Assembly (NCBI GenBank): GCA_963822905.1
Contig: CAWGJF010000002.1
Location: forward strand, 124,001-188,000
DNA from: CAWGJF01 sp963822905
GTDB lineage: Bacteria; Bacteroidota; Ignavibacteria; Ignavibacteriales; Ignavibacteriaceae
DNA length: 64,000 nucleotides
Reading direction: 5' to 3'
The position numbers and the translations under genes were made by a program. Shown one piece after another: positions 29,806 through 38,929 of this stretch (the stretch's first letter is position 1; every line of letters starts with the position of its first letter). The notes under the pieces were generated by a model, which saw only the letters and a program-made list of their open reading frames with translations, made no database searches and had not been told where the DNA came from.

Positions 29806-30726
29806 ATGCTAAAAAAAACTACTTCGGAGGTTTTATTTTTTAACCTGATTGTATCCCTGATGTTGCTCTCCACTTCTATAAAGGCACAAACCACAACAGA
29901 TTCAACCGAACTTAATAAGTACGTTCAAGCGTACCAAAAAACATTCAACACACGAGATGCAGCCATCCTTTCGGAATTCTTTACTGAAGATGCGGATGTA
30001 GTGGTAGGCAACCTGCTTGAAGCAAAAGGACGGCAGGCTGTAGAAAAATGGTGGAATTCTTACTTTGCAAAACAGGAAGCGGGTAGGAGAGGTACTTTCA
30101 AGGTAAGTTCGTTAAGAAAGATAACTGATGACGTTGCGCTAATCAACCTTCTGTCTGTAACAGGCGGACAGGATTCTTTGGGAACAGAACTTCGAACAAG
30201 AAAAGCCAGGGGTACGTGGGTGGTGCATCGACTTAGCGACGGATGGCTCATTGCATCTATTTTTATGATGCCTGCAGAAACCGACAGCGTTGTTCTGGGA
30301 GCTTCTATCGAAACTGCAGAGTCACTGCAACCCCACATACGTGCATTTGTAAAAGCATACGAAGAAGCCTACGATAGTCACGATCCATCTGCGGTTACTG
30401 CTTTTTTCCGAAACGATGCGGATATCATTGTGCGTAATAAACCGTTGGTACATGGTAAACAGGCAATTCAGGAGTGGTGGAGTTCTTACTTTTCCAACCC
30501 AAGGAATTTTAAAGTTATTATGATCATCGACGAAATACGAACGATTACCAATGACGTCGTGCAGTTAAACCTCACCGTTACAGGTGCAATTCCGGGGACA
30601 GAGAATAAACCCCAGCCTCTTCGGCAAACCAGTGCGAATTGGATTCTAGTTCGCGGGACTGATGGGTGGCGTATTGCTGCACTAAGGGTGTTGCCGGGTA
30701 AAGAGGATAGTCTTATCCGCCGATAA
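29806..30726 (+). CDS. Secreted double SnoaL/NTF2-like (SgcJ/EcaC-type) protein
   Basis: 306 residues with a signal peptide (ends SIKAQTTTD) and two homologous NTF2-like domains: VQAYQKTFNTRDAAILSEFF ... WRVVHR-type end (about 40-155) and VKAYEEAYDSHDPSAVTAFF ... WRIAALRVLP (about 175-300). Both copies keep the DGW...IA core of the DUF4440 subgroup. Such domains bind small hydrophobic compounds or isomerise them; this one has no clear catalytic Asp-His pair that I can pin down. GGAGG precedes the ATG. The higher GC of the 3' half is unlike its neighbours. Confidence 0.82.
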   Translation: MLKKTTSEVLFFNLIVSLMLLSTSIKAQTTTDSTELNKYVQAYQKTFNTRDAAILSEFFTEDADVVVGNLLEAKGRQAVEKWWNSYFAKQEAGRRGTFKVSSLRKITDDVALINLLSVTGGQDSLGTELRTRKARGTWVVHRLSDGWLIASIFMMPAETDSVVLGASIETAESLQPHIRAFVKAYEEAYDSHDPSAVTAFFRNDADIIVRNKPLVHGKQAIQEWWSSYFSNPRNFKVIMIIDEIRTITNDVVQLNLTVTGAIPGTENKPQPLRQTSANWILVRGTDGWRIAALRVLPGKEDSLIRR

Positions 30727-30790
30727 TGGAATTTATCAGGCTGTCTCAGTGCATCCTGTTTTGCTGGAGACTATTAAGTGAGAGAGTTTA

Positions 30791-31045
30791 TTTCTTCTTA
30801 TCTCTTTCATCTTCCATCTTTCGTTTTTCGTTTTTCGTCTTTCGTCTTTCATCTTTCATCTTTCATCTCACTTCTTACTTCTCACGTCTTACCCCTGGCC
30901 TCCCGCCCCTGACTTTTTACAGATTTTAATTGATACTTTAAAAAATTATTCCGAAGTTTAAACCGCTTCGACATTTTCCACCCAAGAAAATATACTTACT
31001 AAATATCCGGAGGGGACTGGTGAGGGCTATCAATTTTGAGAAATA
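30791..31045. repeat. Dispersed composite repeat, copy 2, with heptamer microsatellite
   Basis: Within the 366-base gene-free gap 30727-31092. Pyrimidine-rich tract including about eight loose tandem heptamers (TTTCGTC/TTTCATC, about 30805-30869), then GAAGTTTAAACCGCTTCGAC, TTTTCCACCCAAGAAAATAT and AATATCCGGAGG...GTGAGGGCT. The blocks are in the same order as the 39.5 and 46.8 kb copies. Its end lies 48 bases before the start of the 31093 gene. Confidence 0.66.
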
Positions 31046-31092
31046 CCAATTTCCTATGAGGAATCATTTTGATTTTTTTAATACGATAGATT

Positions 31093-31821
31093 ATGATAAA
31101 AAATAAATTAACTCAATTTTGGATGGAAACTCTGCTTGGCGTTTTTGTCCTAAGCATCTATTTTTTAGTACCAATGTTTTTCCCGCTGAGTCCAAGTATT
31201 GATATAAAAAATACAAAAGCTATCTTCCCAAATTATGATCAAAAAGCAAATAAAGAACAAATTATTAAGCACAATGAAAGTTTGAAAGAATTACTTTATC
31301 AGCGAATAAATATTGAAAATGCTAACAACTCATCTCACTTATCATCTCATCAACAAATGAGGGGCTTTTATGTACTACTAATTATTGCTGGGCTATTATC
31401 CATTACAATTACGGCAAGAGGTTCTACGAGTAAAAATATAAAACGTTTTCTTTTGATTTTTATTCCTGTTATGTACATACTGGAGGTACACAATTTAGAT
31501 TTAAATGATAGATATAAATCAGCAAGTGAAATATACACTAAGGAGGCTATTAGGTTAACTAATTGTATTAGTGATTCAACAACTTTGTATTACTTTAGTT
31601 ACAAAGACATCAAAAATCAAATGGATAAAGCAAGTGATTTAAAATGGCAACGTAAAGGAATTAAAGCATGTTCTGGTTATGATGCTGAACAAATTGTTCT
31701 GTATTTCTTGCCTTGGATTATAATATTTGGTTGGAATAGAACAGGTAAAATTTATAATAAGCTATCTAGAAATAGTTATATTCGACATCTTCTTCAAAGT
31801 AAGAAACATAAAGAGAATTAA
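31093..31821 (+). CDS. Integral membrane protein of unknown function
   Basis: 242 residues, not recognised. Predicted membrane segments at about 11-33, 92-108 and 118-135, and a fourth near 205-220. Between them are a charged loop (about 40-88) and a Lys/Asp/Tyr-rich loop (about 136-200). It stands alone behind a copy of the dispersed repeat, so it looks like an accessory gene. Confidence 0.62.
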   Translation: MIKNKLTQFWMETLLGVFVLSIYFLVPMFFPLSPSIDIKNTKAIFPNYDQKANKEQIIKHNESLKELLYQRINIENANNSSHLSSHQQMRGFYVLLIIAGLLSITITARGSTSKNIKRFLLIFIPVMYILEVHNLDLNDRYKSASEIYTKEAIRLTNCISDSTTLYYFSYKDIKNQMDKASDLKWQRKGIKACSGYDAEQIVLYFLPWIIIFGWNRTGKIYNKLSRNSYIRHLLQSKKHKEN

Positions 31822-31998
31822 TTTTTTATTGCCTTATTACAAAGCGAGTTAGACAACAATCTAGGAAATACAAAACATTTGGCAAACCCGTTTCTTATTA
31901 ATTAAAATATTAAATATCTTGCCAATGTAATTGGGCATACAACAGGGGGCGCAGGGGATTAGTAAAGGTTTTCCAAAACCCTTAAAGGAGGAAATACT

Positions 31999-32336
31999 AT
32001 GAACCTGTTTGGTATAACTTGTACTTTCATCTTCATTGTTTTAATAACCTTTTCCGGAATTATATCCGGTCAATCCATCTTCCAGGAACACGTTATAATA
32101 GACGGTCAGTTCAAACCTGAACAGCCCCGCGCTGTATTTACTGCAGATGTTGACAGTGACGGAGATAACGATGTTCTTTACGCTTCGCATGATGATAATA
32201 AAATTGCGTGGTATGAAACACAACCGGTGTAGGTGTAGAGGATGAAAACTCTAATTTGCCGACAACTTTATGTACAACTAAAAAGATGATGCTGCTTAAA
32301 TCAAAGTATTTTGTTTCCGTTAATGGGAATATATAA
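31999..32336 (+). pseudogene. Remnant of a secreted FG-GAP/VCBS-repeat protein with T9SS linker
   Basis: AAAGGAGG and a signal peptide start an ORF that keeps one VCBS/FG-GAP calcium repeat (FTADVDSDGDNDVLYASHDD) and ends at 32232. A shifted frame continues with GVGVEDENSNLPTTL, the linker that normally precedes the sorting domain in cargo proteins of this group, and then stops at 32336 without any NYPNPFNP motif. So most of the propeller and the sorting domain were lost by internal deletion. It lies directly before the intact YCF48-type cargo gene. Confidence 0.65.
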
Positions 32337-32381
32337 CAGTAAAAATAATTTTAAGAAAATATAAATGGAGTTAATAGTTCA

Positions 32382-34490
32382 ATGCAATTTCTAAAAATGA
32401 TTATACTATCAGTTGTTGTATTTATGTTAAACACAAGCTATCCTCAGTCAGGCTGGTTTTGGCAGAATCCCACTCCGTCTGGTAACATACTTAATGGAAT
32501 GTCATTTAGTAATAATGATATCGGAATAGCCGTAGGTGATTTAGGTACAATACTTAAGACTGTTGATGGGGGAATTAACTGGAGTTTGAAAAGCAGCGGA
32601 ACATCTAAAAACCTTCGTGATGTTTTTTTTAGTGATGCAAATACGGCAATAGCAGTTGGTGATTCAGGAACAATTCTTCTTACAACTGATATGGGTGAAA
32701 GCTGGAATGCAAAAAGTTCAGGCACAATGCAAAACCTGCGCGGTGTTAATTTCAGCGATGCAAATAATGGAACTTTAGTTGGATGGAATGAAGTTATACT
32801 ACGTACTACGGATGCTGGAAACACCTGGTCAAATCAATCATCTGGTATAAGCGCATCATTCGAAGATGTTTTCTTTACGGATGCTGATAATGGAACGATT
32901 GTCGGGCAAAATGGAAAGATTTTACACACAACTAATGGTGGAACAGATTGGAACAGCCAGGTCAGCGGAACAACCAGTGCATTATATGGTGTTTTCTTTA
33001 ATGATATGAATAATGCTTTTGCGGTTGGTCTAAGCGGCACAATTTTACAGACAACAGACGGCGGAAGTAACTGGAATAATATAGATTTGGGAGTAATTAA
33101 CCGTCTGGTAAGTGTTGGGTTTTTTGATAATTCAAACGGCTGGATTGTAGGAGATTTCGGAACTCTGCTTCTAACAACCGACGGCGGAGTAACATGGAAT
33201 CAACAAGCCTTCTTAACTACCGCACCTTTCAACGATGCATTGTTCACTTCAGGCGGGAAAGATGTTCTTGCAGGCGGAGATGCTCCTGTAGGAGAAGTTA
33301 TTTTTTATACTTCCGACGGCGGGACAAATTGGGAAAACAGGGTTGATAATGTAACTAATCAAATTCTTAAAGGAGTTCATTTTACAGATCTGAACAACGG
33401 AACAGCTGTTGGAACCAGTGGAACTATAGTCCATACAACGGACGGTGGTGTTAACTGGGTTAGCCAGGCGAACAACGCACCCGGGCATCTCAATGATGTA
33501 TTTTTTATTAATGCAAGCACCGGCTACGCCGTCGGGCAGGTTGGTGCAATACTCCAGACAACTAACGGCGGAACTGACTGGAATCCATTAACAAGTGGTA
33601 CTAATGAGTTCCTGAACGGAATTCATTTTTACGATTCCAACAATGGATGGATAGTTGGTGCGGTGGGAATTATTCTTCATACTACAGATGGGGGAAATAC
33701 CTGGAATCCACAGGCAAGCGGTATAACTACCGGATTATATGATGTGTTTTTTACCAGTTCTACTATCGGGACTGCAGTTGGTCCTTTCGGAATTATCCTC
33801 CATACTAATGATGGTGGAAGTAATTGGATTCAGCAAACCAGTGGCACAAGTGAGTGGCTTTATTCAGTTTATTTTAGTTCAACCGATACCGGGTACGTTG
33901 TTGGTGACGGAGGAACAATATTATATACAACAGATAGCGGACAAAACTGGAATCCTTTAACAAGCGGTACTACGGATCTTTTATTAGGAATTTGTGGTTC
34001 TAAACCCGGTAACGTTACGGTAACAGGAGTCGATGGAATAATTTTACAAACAACCGACGGCGGGATAACATGGAACCGGCAGTTACAGCAAACAGATTAT
34101 GATTTATGGGAAGTATATTTTATTAATGAAAATGTAGGAACAATTGTAGGCGACAAAGGAAGAATATTCCGGACAACATCAGGTGGAATTGTTTCAGTAG
34201 AAGATTTACAAAGCCATAAAATTCCAACGCAATTTGAATTGATGCAGAACTATCCGAATCCGTTTAACCCTTCTACCACTATTCAATACACAATCAACAA
34301 CAACCAATTTGTTTCATTAAAGGTTTACGATATACTTGGAAATGAAGTTGCAGTCTTAGTGAATGAAGAAAAACCGACAGGAAAATATTCTGTAAACTTC
34401 ATAGCTAATCATCTTTCAAGTGGAATTTACTTTTATCAGTTAAATGCAGGAAACATCATCATTACAAAAAAAATGGTTCTAATGCGTTAA
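32382..34490 (+). CDS. YCF48/HCF136-type beta-propeller protein with T9SS sorting domain
   Basis: 702 residues with a signal peptide (about 1-22) and about 14 tandem repeats of roughly 42 residues, each with a xxAVGxxGTIL-TTDGGxxW core (for example GTAVGTSGTIVHTTDGG), which would fold as two seven-bladed propellers. The C terminus has a type A sorting domain: QNYPNPFNPSTTIQYTI, then LKVYDILGNEVAVLV and SSGIYFYQLNAG. It would be exported by the T9SS to the cell surface or outside. No T9SS core gene is present in the window. It is one of two intact or near-intact cargo genes here. Confidence 0.88.
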   Translation: MQFLKMIILSVVVFMLNTSYPQSGWFWQNPTPSGNILNGMSFSNNDIGIAVGDLGTILKTVDGGINWSLKSSGTSKNLRDVFFSDANTAIAVGDSGTILLTTDMGESWNAKSSGTMQNLRGVNFSDANNGTLVGWNEVILRTTDAGNTWSNQSSGISASFEDVFFTDADNGTIVGQNGKILHTTNGGTDWNSQVSGTTSALYGVFFNDMNNAFAVGLSGTILQTTDGGSNWNNIDLGVINRLVSVGFFDNSNGWIVGDFGTLLLTTDGGVTWNQQAFLTTAPFNDALFTSGGKDVLAGGDAPVGEVIFYTSDGGTNWENRVDNVTNQILKGVHFTDLNNGTAVGTSGTIVHTTDGGVNWVSQANNAPGHLNDVFFINASTGYAVGQVGAILQTTNGGTDWNPLTSGTNEFLNGIHFYDSNNGWIVGAVGIILHTTDGGNTWNPQASGITTGLYDVFFTSSTIGTAVGPFGIILHTNDGGSNWIQQTSGTSEWLYSVYFSSTDTGYVVGDGGTILYTTDSGQNWNPLTSGTTDLLLGICGSKPGNVTVTGVDGIILQTTDGGITWNRQLQQTDYDLWEVYFINENVGTIVGDKGRIFRTTSGGIVSVEDLQSHKIPTQFELMQNYPNPFNPSTTIQYTINNNQFVSLKVYDILGNEVAVLVNEEKPTGKYSVNFIANHLSSGIYFYQLNAGNIIITKKMVLMR

Positions 34491-34506
34491 TAATTTCTGA
34501 CTTATC

Positions 34507-34530
34507 AACTTAGCTTTGATTAAGTTCATT
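34507..34530 (+). terminator. Weak terminator after the YCF48 gene
   Basis: A 6-bp stem AACTTA (34507-34512) / TAAGTT (34521-34526) followed by CATTTTG, starting 17 bases after the stop codon at 34490. No strong GC stem. Confidence 0.35.
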
Positions 34531-34613
34531 TTGTGTCTCCTAATTCAGGCTTATCGTAAATCACAAATACTATGAATCGTTTTCAACAATATTTCGTCTA
34601 ATTGTAAAAAGAA

Positions 34614-34660
34614 ATGAAATCTGGTTTCTTCTAACAAAGGAATTAACAACCAGGTTTCAT
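34614..34660 (+). promoter_or_regulatory. Hairpin in the leader of the P-type ATPase gene
   Basis: ATGAAATCTGGTT (34614-34626) pairs with AACCAGGTTTCAT (34648-34660), 12 of 13 bases, around a 21-base loop. It ends 86 bases before the ATPase start, so it could be a transcribed regulatory structure. Function is not shown. Confidence 0.4.
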
Positions 34661-34746
34661 ATAAGTTAGATGATAAATTATTAAAGCTTTTTGAATTATT
34701 GAGTGATATTATAAATCAGGGCTTTGATGGATATTAGGAAAGAAAA

Positions 34747-37200
34747 ATGAAAAGTGATTTAACGGATATCAATGAATTAAAAAAAATATCGGTACAAGAT
34801 TCCTTCCAAAAATTCTCCTCAAATGAAAACGGACTTACAGACACCTCAGTAAAAGACAGGATAAAAGAATACGGTTATAATGAAATCACTGAAAAAAAGG
34901 TTAATCCAATAGTTAAGTTCTTCAGCTATTTCTGGGGTCCAATTCCCTGGATGATTGAAGTTGCTGCAATACTTTCAGCAGTAATTAGTCATTGGGAAGA
35001 TTTCTGGATTATTTTCGCTTTGCTCTTGTTAAATGCTGTGGTCGGCTTTTGGCAGGAATACAAAGCCGATGATGCAATCAATCTATTGAAGAAAAAACTG
35101 GCACTCAACGCGCGTGTCTTTCGTGATAAAAAATGGAATGAAGTTTCTGCGAAAGAACTGGTCCCGGGAGATGTTGTTAGAGTAAGATTGGGAGATATAG
35201 TCCCTGCAGACATTAAACTTTTTTCAGGCGATTATCTTACTATAGATGAATCTGCATTGACAGGTGAATCATTGCCTGTTGAAAAACACGAATCGGATGT
35301 TGCATATTCCGGATCAGTAATCAGGCAGGGAGAGATGAACGGATTGGTTGTAGCAATTGGAATTAATACATTCTTTGGAAAAACAGCAAAGCTTGTTGAA
35401 GAAGCCAAAACAATAAGTCATTTTCAAAAAGCAGTAATCAAGATAGGTCATTATCTTATAGTTCTTGCGGCTTTTATGATTGCAATTATATTTATGGTTG
35501 CAGTCTTCAGGCATGAAAGCTTTATTGAAACACTCCAGTTTGCACTTGTGTTAACGATTGCTGCAATCCCTGTTGCGTTGCCGGCTGTTCTATCCGTTAC
35601 CATGGCTGTTGGTGCATCAGTGCTGGCAAAGAAGAAAGCAATTGTAAGTAAGCTTGTTGCAATTGAAGAAATGGCGGGGATAGATATTTTATGTTCTGAT
35701 AAAACCGGGACGATTACAAAAAATGAATTGACTCTTGCGGATGTTATTACTTTGAATGGTTATAGTAAGGATGATGTTCTCATCTATGCCTCACTGGCTT
35801 CAAGGGAAGAAGATAAAGATCCAATCGATTCGGCAATAATTAACAAAACGAATTATGATAAAAAGCTGGAAGACAAACTTAGTTCTTATCAAATAAAAGA
35901 TTTTAAACCTTTTGATCCTGTAATTAAAAGAAGTGAGGCATCAGTTTTTGATTCTGGAAAGAATAATTATAAAATATCAAAGGGCGCACCACAGGTGATT
36001 CTAGCACTCTTATCAGGAGATAATAAAGATAAAGTTGCAAACGATGTAAACAAACAAGTTAATGAATTGGCTGCAAAAGGTTTCAGGGCGCTCGGTGTTG
36101 CAAGGACAGATAATAAAGGGAACTGGGATTATGTTGGTTTGATTCCTCTGTTTGATCCACCAAGGGAAGATTCAGCAGAAACAATTAAAACTGCTGAAGA
36201 GATGGGTGTTAGTGTTAAGATGATTACCGGGGATCATACAGCAATAGCAAAACAGATTGCTGGCCAGGTGAATTTAAAAACAAATATTCTTGAGGCTTCA
36301 TCATTCCTGGAAAAACCGGATAAAGAAGCAAGTGCAATTATTGAAAAGGCAGATGGATTTGCACAGGTATTCCCTGAACATAAATACCGCATAGTTGAAT
36401 TGCTCCAGGAAAATAATCATATAGTTGGAATGACGGGGGATGGTGTTAATGATTCGCCGGCATTGAAAAAAGCTGATGTGGGCATAGCTGTTGCCGGTGC
36501 TACTGATGCTGCTAAATCTGCTGCTGCAATTGTTCTTACCCTTCCGGGGCTTTCTGTTATTATCGATGCATTAAAGGAAAGCCGGAAAATTTTTCAAAGG
36601 ATGAACAGCTATGCCATTTACAGGATTGCTGAAACAATTCGTGTTTTGTTTTTTATAACGCTGGCAATTCTTGTATTTAATTTTTATCCTGTTACTGCAA
36701 TTATGATTGTATTGCTGGCTTTGTTTAATGATGCGCCGATTATGGCAATTGCGTATGATAATGTTAAATATTCAAAGAGTCCTGAAAAATGGAATATGAG
36801 AATTGTTTTAAGTATGGCAACATTCCTTGGGTTGATTGGTGTTGTTAGCTCATTCGGAATACTTTACATCGGGCAGGATGTTCTTCATTTGTCGCGTGAT
36901 GCAGTTCAGTCATTTATATTTCTTAAATTGGCGGTAGCTGGTCACCTAACTATATTTTTAACAAGAACACGAGGACCTTTTTGGTCTATTAAGCCAAGCG
37001 GCATTATGTTCTGGTCTGCTGTACTTACAAAAATACTTGCAACCTTTGTAGCAGTTTACGGATGGTTCATTACACCTATATCCTGGAACCTTGCATTGCT
37101 TGTATGGGGTTACGCACTGGCAGCTTTCTTAATAACTGATTTTCTTAAAGTCAGAATTTACGGACTGTTGGATCATTCAAATATTAAATTTCGTAAATAA
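34747..37200 (+). CDS. P-type proton ATPase (plasma-membrane H+-ATPase, class IIIA)
   Basis: 817 residues, of normal length. ATP-driven cation export, probably protons, at the inner membrane. TGES at residues 172-175, phosphorylation motif DKTGT from residue 318, hinge GDGVND at 564-569, and FDPPREDSAETI before MITGDHT. The N terminus has SYFWGPIPWMIEVAAILS, a hallmark of the IIIA subgroup. The last helices (about 640-800) form the M5-M10 block. The N terminus lacks metal-binding Cys pairs, so a heavy-metal pump is unlikely. A HEAT-repeat gene follows after 22 bases. Confidence 0.93.
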   Translation: MKSDLTDINELKKISVQDSFQKFSSNENGLTDTSVKDRIKEYGYNEITEKKVNPIVKFFSYFWGPIPWMIEVAAILSAVISHWEDFWIIFALLLLNAVVGFWQEYKADDAINLLKKKLALNARVFRDKKWNEVSAKELVPGDVVRVRLGDIVPADIKLFSGDYLTIDESALTGESLPVEKHESDVAYSGSVIRQGEMNGLVVAIGINTFFGKTAKLVEEAKTISHFQKAVIKIGHYLIVLAAFMIAIIFMVAVFRHESFIETLQFALVLTIAAIPVALPAVLSVTMAVGASVLAKKKAIVSKLVAIEEMAGIDILCSDKTGTITKNELTLADVITLNGYSKDDVLIYASLASREEDKDPIDSAIINKTNYDKKLEDKLSSYQIKDFKPFDPVIKRSEASVFDSGKNNYKISKGAPQVILALLSGDNKDKVANDVNKQVNELAAKGFRALGVARTDNKGNWDYVGLIPLFDPPREDSAETIKTAEEMGVSVKMITGDHTAIAKQIAGQVNLKTNILEASSFLEKPDKEASAIIEKADGFAQVFPEHKYRIVELLQENNHIVGMTGDGVNDSPALKKADVGIAVAGATDAAKSAAAIVLTLPGLSVIIDALKESRKIFQRMNSYAIYRIAETIRVLFFITLAILVFNFYPVTAIMIVLLALFNDAPIMAIAYDNVKYSKSPEKWNMRIVLSMATFLGLIGVVSSFGILYIGQDVLHLSRDAVQSFIFLKLAVAGHLTIFLTRTRGPFWSIKPSGIMFWSAVLTKILATFVAVYGWFITPISWNLALLVWGYALAAFLITDFLKVRIYGLLDHSNIKFRK

Positions 37201-37222
37201 GAATCATTAGGGAGTAAAAAAT

Positions 37223-37741
37223 ATGGAAGCCACAATCAGAAAATTTGAAGAACCTGAACTACAACAGCTTTTTGAAAAACTTGGCAGTGACGATGGTCTT
37301 CAAAGAAAAAAAGCCCGTGGTATTTTGGTAACCAAAGGAAAAGAGTCAATAGGTTTTTTATCAAAAATAATTACACACCCGGAACATGTTTACCGGTGGG
37401 AAGCAGCAAAAGCTCTTGATGAACTGAAGAACACCGAAGCTATACCTTATCTTGTACAATTGCTTGATGATGATAAAAGTGATATTAGATGGATTGCAGC
37501 GGAAGGTCTAATAAACCTGGGAAAGCAAAGCGTCATTCCTCTTCTGAAAACTCTTATAGAAAAATCTGAATCAGTATTTATTCTTGAAGGGGCACACCAT
37601 ATAATTTATGATTTGAATGAACAGGAAAATTTACCCGAAGAATTTCCGGCAGATAAATTATTATCATTGCTGAAGTATCCTGAACGTGAAGAGGGAGTTA
37701 AGATGCTTGCTTATGAAATTCTTAATAAGCTGAAAAAATGA
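37223..37741 (+). CDS. HEAT-repeat protein
   Basis: 172 residues with about four HEAT-like helix pairs, for example HPEHVYRWEAAKALDELKN, DIRWIAAEGLINLGKQSVI and REEGVKMLAYEILNKLKK. HEAT scaffolds bind other proteins. It starts 22 bases after the ATPase stop with AGGGAG upstream, so it is in the same operon and may regulate or anchor the pump; this is inference from position only. Confidence 0.78.
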   Translation: MEATIRKFEEPELQQLFEKLGSDDGLQRKKARGILVTKGKESIGFLSKIITHPEHVYRWEAAKALDELKNTEAIPYLVQLLDDDKSDIRWIAAEGLINLGKQSVIPLLKTLIEKSESVFILEGAHHIIYDLNEQENLPEEFPADKLLSLLKYPEREEGVKMLAYEILNKLKK

Positions 37742-37779
37742 AAAAGTTTTTTCAGGTTAAGTAACGAACTTTCTAAGTG

Positions 37780-38058
37780 ATGAAATTTAAATTTTTTCTT
37801 TTAACCTTTATCATTGCAATAATTCATTTTGGGATTACTGTAATTGCTCTCTTTAATGGCTTTATTATTTTTCATACTCCATCAACTCCCTCTGAAATTT
37901 TCTGGTATAATGTAATGCAGATTTTACTTTTCCCTTCCAACCAGGTTTTCACCGGAGTTTACAGCAACTTTATTCAATTGATTGTTATGATTTTAAATAG
38001 TTTGTTTTGGGGTGTTGTTATTTCAGGGATCATATTTAAACTGAATAGACGTAAATAA
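37780..38058 (+). CDS. Small membrane protein, unknown
   Basis: 92 residues from ATG 37780 (a GTG three bases earlier is in frame). Two to three hydrophobic segments: about 3-25, 45-60 and 63-83, with a basic end NRRK. Not recognised. It comes 38 bases after the HEAT gene and may be the third gene of the ATPase operon. Confidence 0.55.
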   Translation: MKFKFFLLTFIIAIIHFGITVIALFNGFIIFHTPSTPSEIFWYNVMQILLFPSNQVFTGVYSNFIQLIVMILNSLFWGVVISGIIFKLNRRK

Positions 38059-38148
38059 CTTAAGAAAGAATTTTGAGAGCTATCTTTAATTAAGGACAAA
38101 CTTGGTAGAAATTTACCCGGAATCTAAATAAAACATAAGAGATTTATT

Positions 38149-38502
38149 ATGCAAGAACACGAAAAAATGAATTACGTTGAATTTCCTGCCAGAGATATTG
38201 AGGCCGTAAAAAAGTTTTTTACAAATGCATTTGGCTGGGTTTTTACAGATTACGGTCCTGATTATGTTGCTTTCTCAAATGAAGGTTTGGATGGGGGTTT
38301 TTACAAATCAGATCTTAATGTATCTGTAAATAACGGAAGTGCATTAATAGTATTTTATAGTAATGAACTGGAGAAAACCCAATCAAAAATTGTGAATGCC
38401 GGCGGAAAGATATTGAAACCGGTATTTCCATTTCCCGGCGGCAGACGTTTCCATTTTTCCGATCCTGCTGGAAATGAATTTGCGGTTTGGTCAGATAAAT
38501 AA
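38149..38502 (+). CDS. VOC (glyoxalase/bleomycin-resistance fold) family protein
   Basis: 117 residues with two beta-alpha-beta-beta-beta modules: YVEFPARDIEAVKKFF...FGWVFTDYG, and VFPFPGGRRFHFSDPAGNEFAVWSD. The FPGGRRFHFxDPAGNE end is shared with a paralogue at 56189. The metal-binding residues cannot be assigned with certainty; the family includes isomerases and resistance proteins. Confidence 0.85.
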   Translation: MQEHEKMNYVEFPARDIEAVKKFFTNAFGWVFTDYGPDYVAFSNEGLDGGFYKSDLNVSVNNGSALIVFYSNELEKTQSKIVNAGGKILKPVFPFPGGRRFHFSDPAGNEFAVWSDK

Positions 38503-38786
38503 AATTTATTCTTTACAAAGTATATTAATACAAGCTTGACTAAACCCTTTTTTATTTAAGGAGGTGCCGGGATAAGTTTTAATAGAATTAATTTTGGCTT
38601 ACGTTATTATGGAGGGGAACCGGAATACAAACAAACAGCAAGTTAAAACGGTTCTTCAGCTACCGCAAACGTAAAGCTGCCGGCTGCTGTTTTTGAAATA
38701 CTTGCGGGCTATAATTTCTGAAATTGTTAGCTGCTGAAATCTGAGTATTTTTTTATTGCTGAACTGCCTGCTGTAAGCAGGCATTC
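38503..38786. other. Gene-free stretch with a hairpin
   Basis: No coding frame is supported. A hairpin GCCTGC-TGTAA-GCAGGC lies at about 38767-38783, followed by TTCTCC. A segment with AGGAGG (about 38560) leads to no ORF. Confidence 0.45.
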
Positions 38787-38900
38787 TCCTTTTCTCGTCT
38801 TACCTCTCTCTTACTTTTTATAAATTCTTGCATTCAATCATCCAAATATCCAATCATCCAATTAAGCATTCCCAAATGGCAGGTATTACTATGTTTGAAT
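38787..38900. repeat. Dispersed composite repeat, partial copy
   Basis: Pyrimidine-rich tract TTTTCTCGTCTTACCTCTCTC followed by ATTCAATCATCCAAATATCC, ending with GGTATTACTATGTTTGAA, related to the GTATTACTAAGTTTAAA block of the 29.6 kb copy. It borders the 42-base tandem repeats. Confidence 0.5.
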
Positions 38901-38929
38901 TATACTGCCACGGAAAGTAACTCCGGGCT

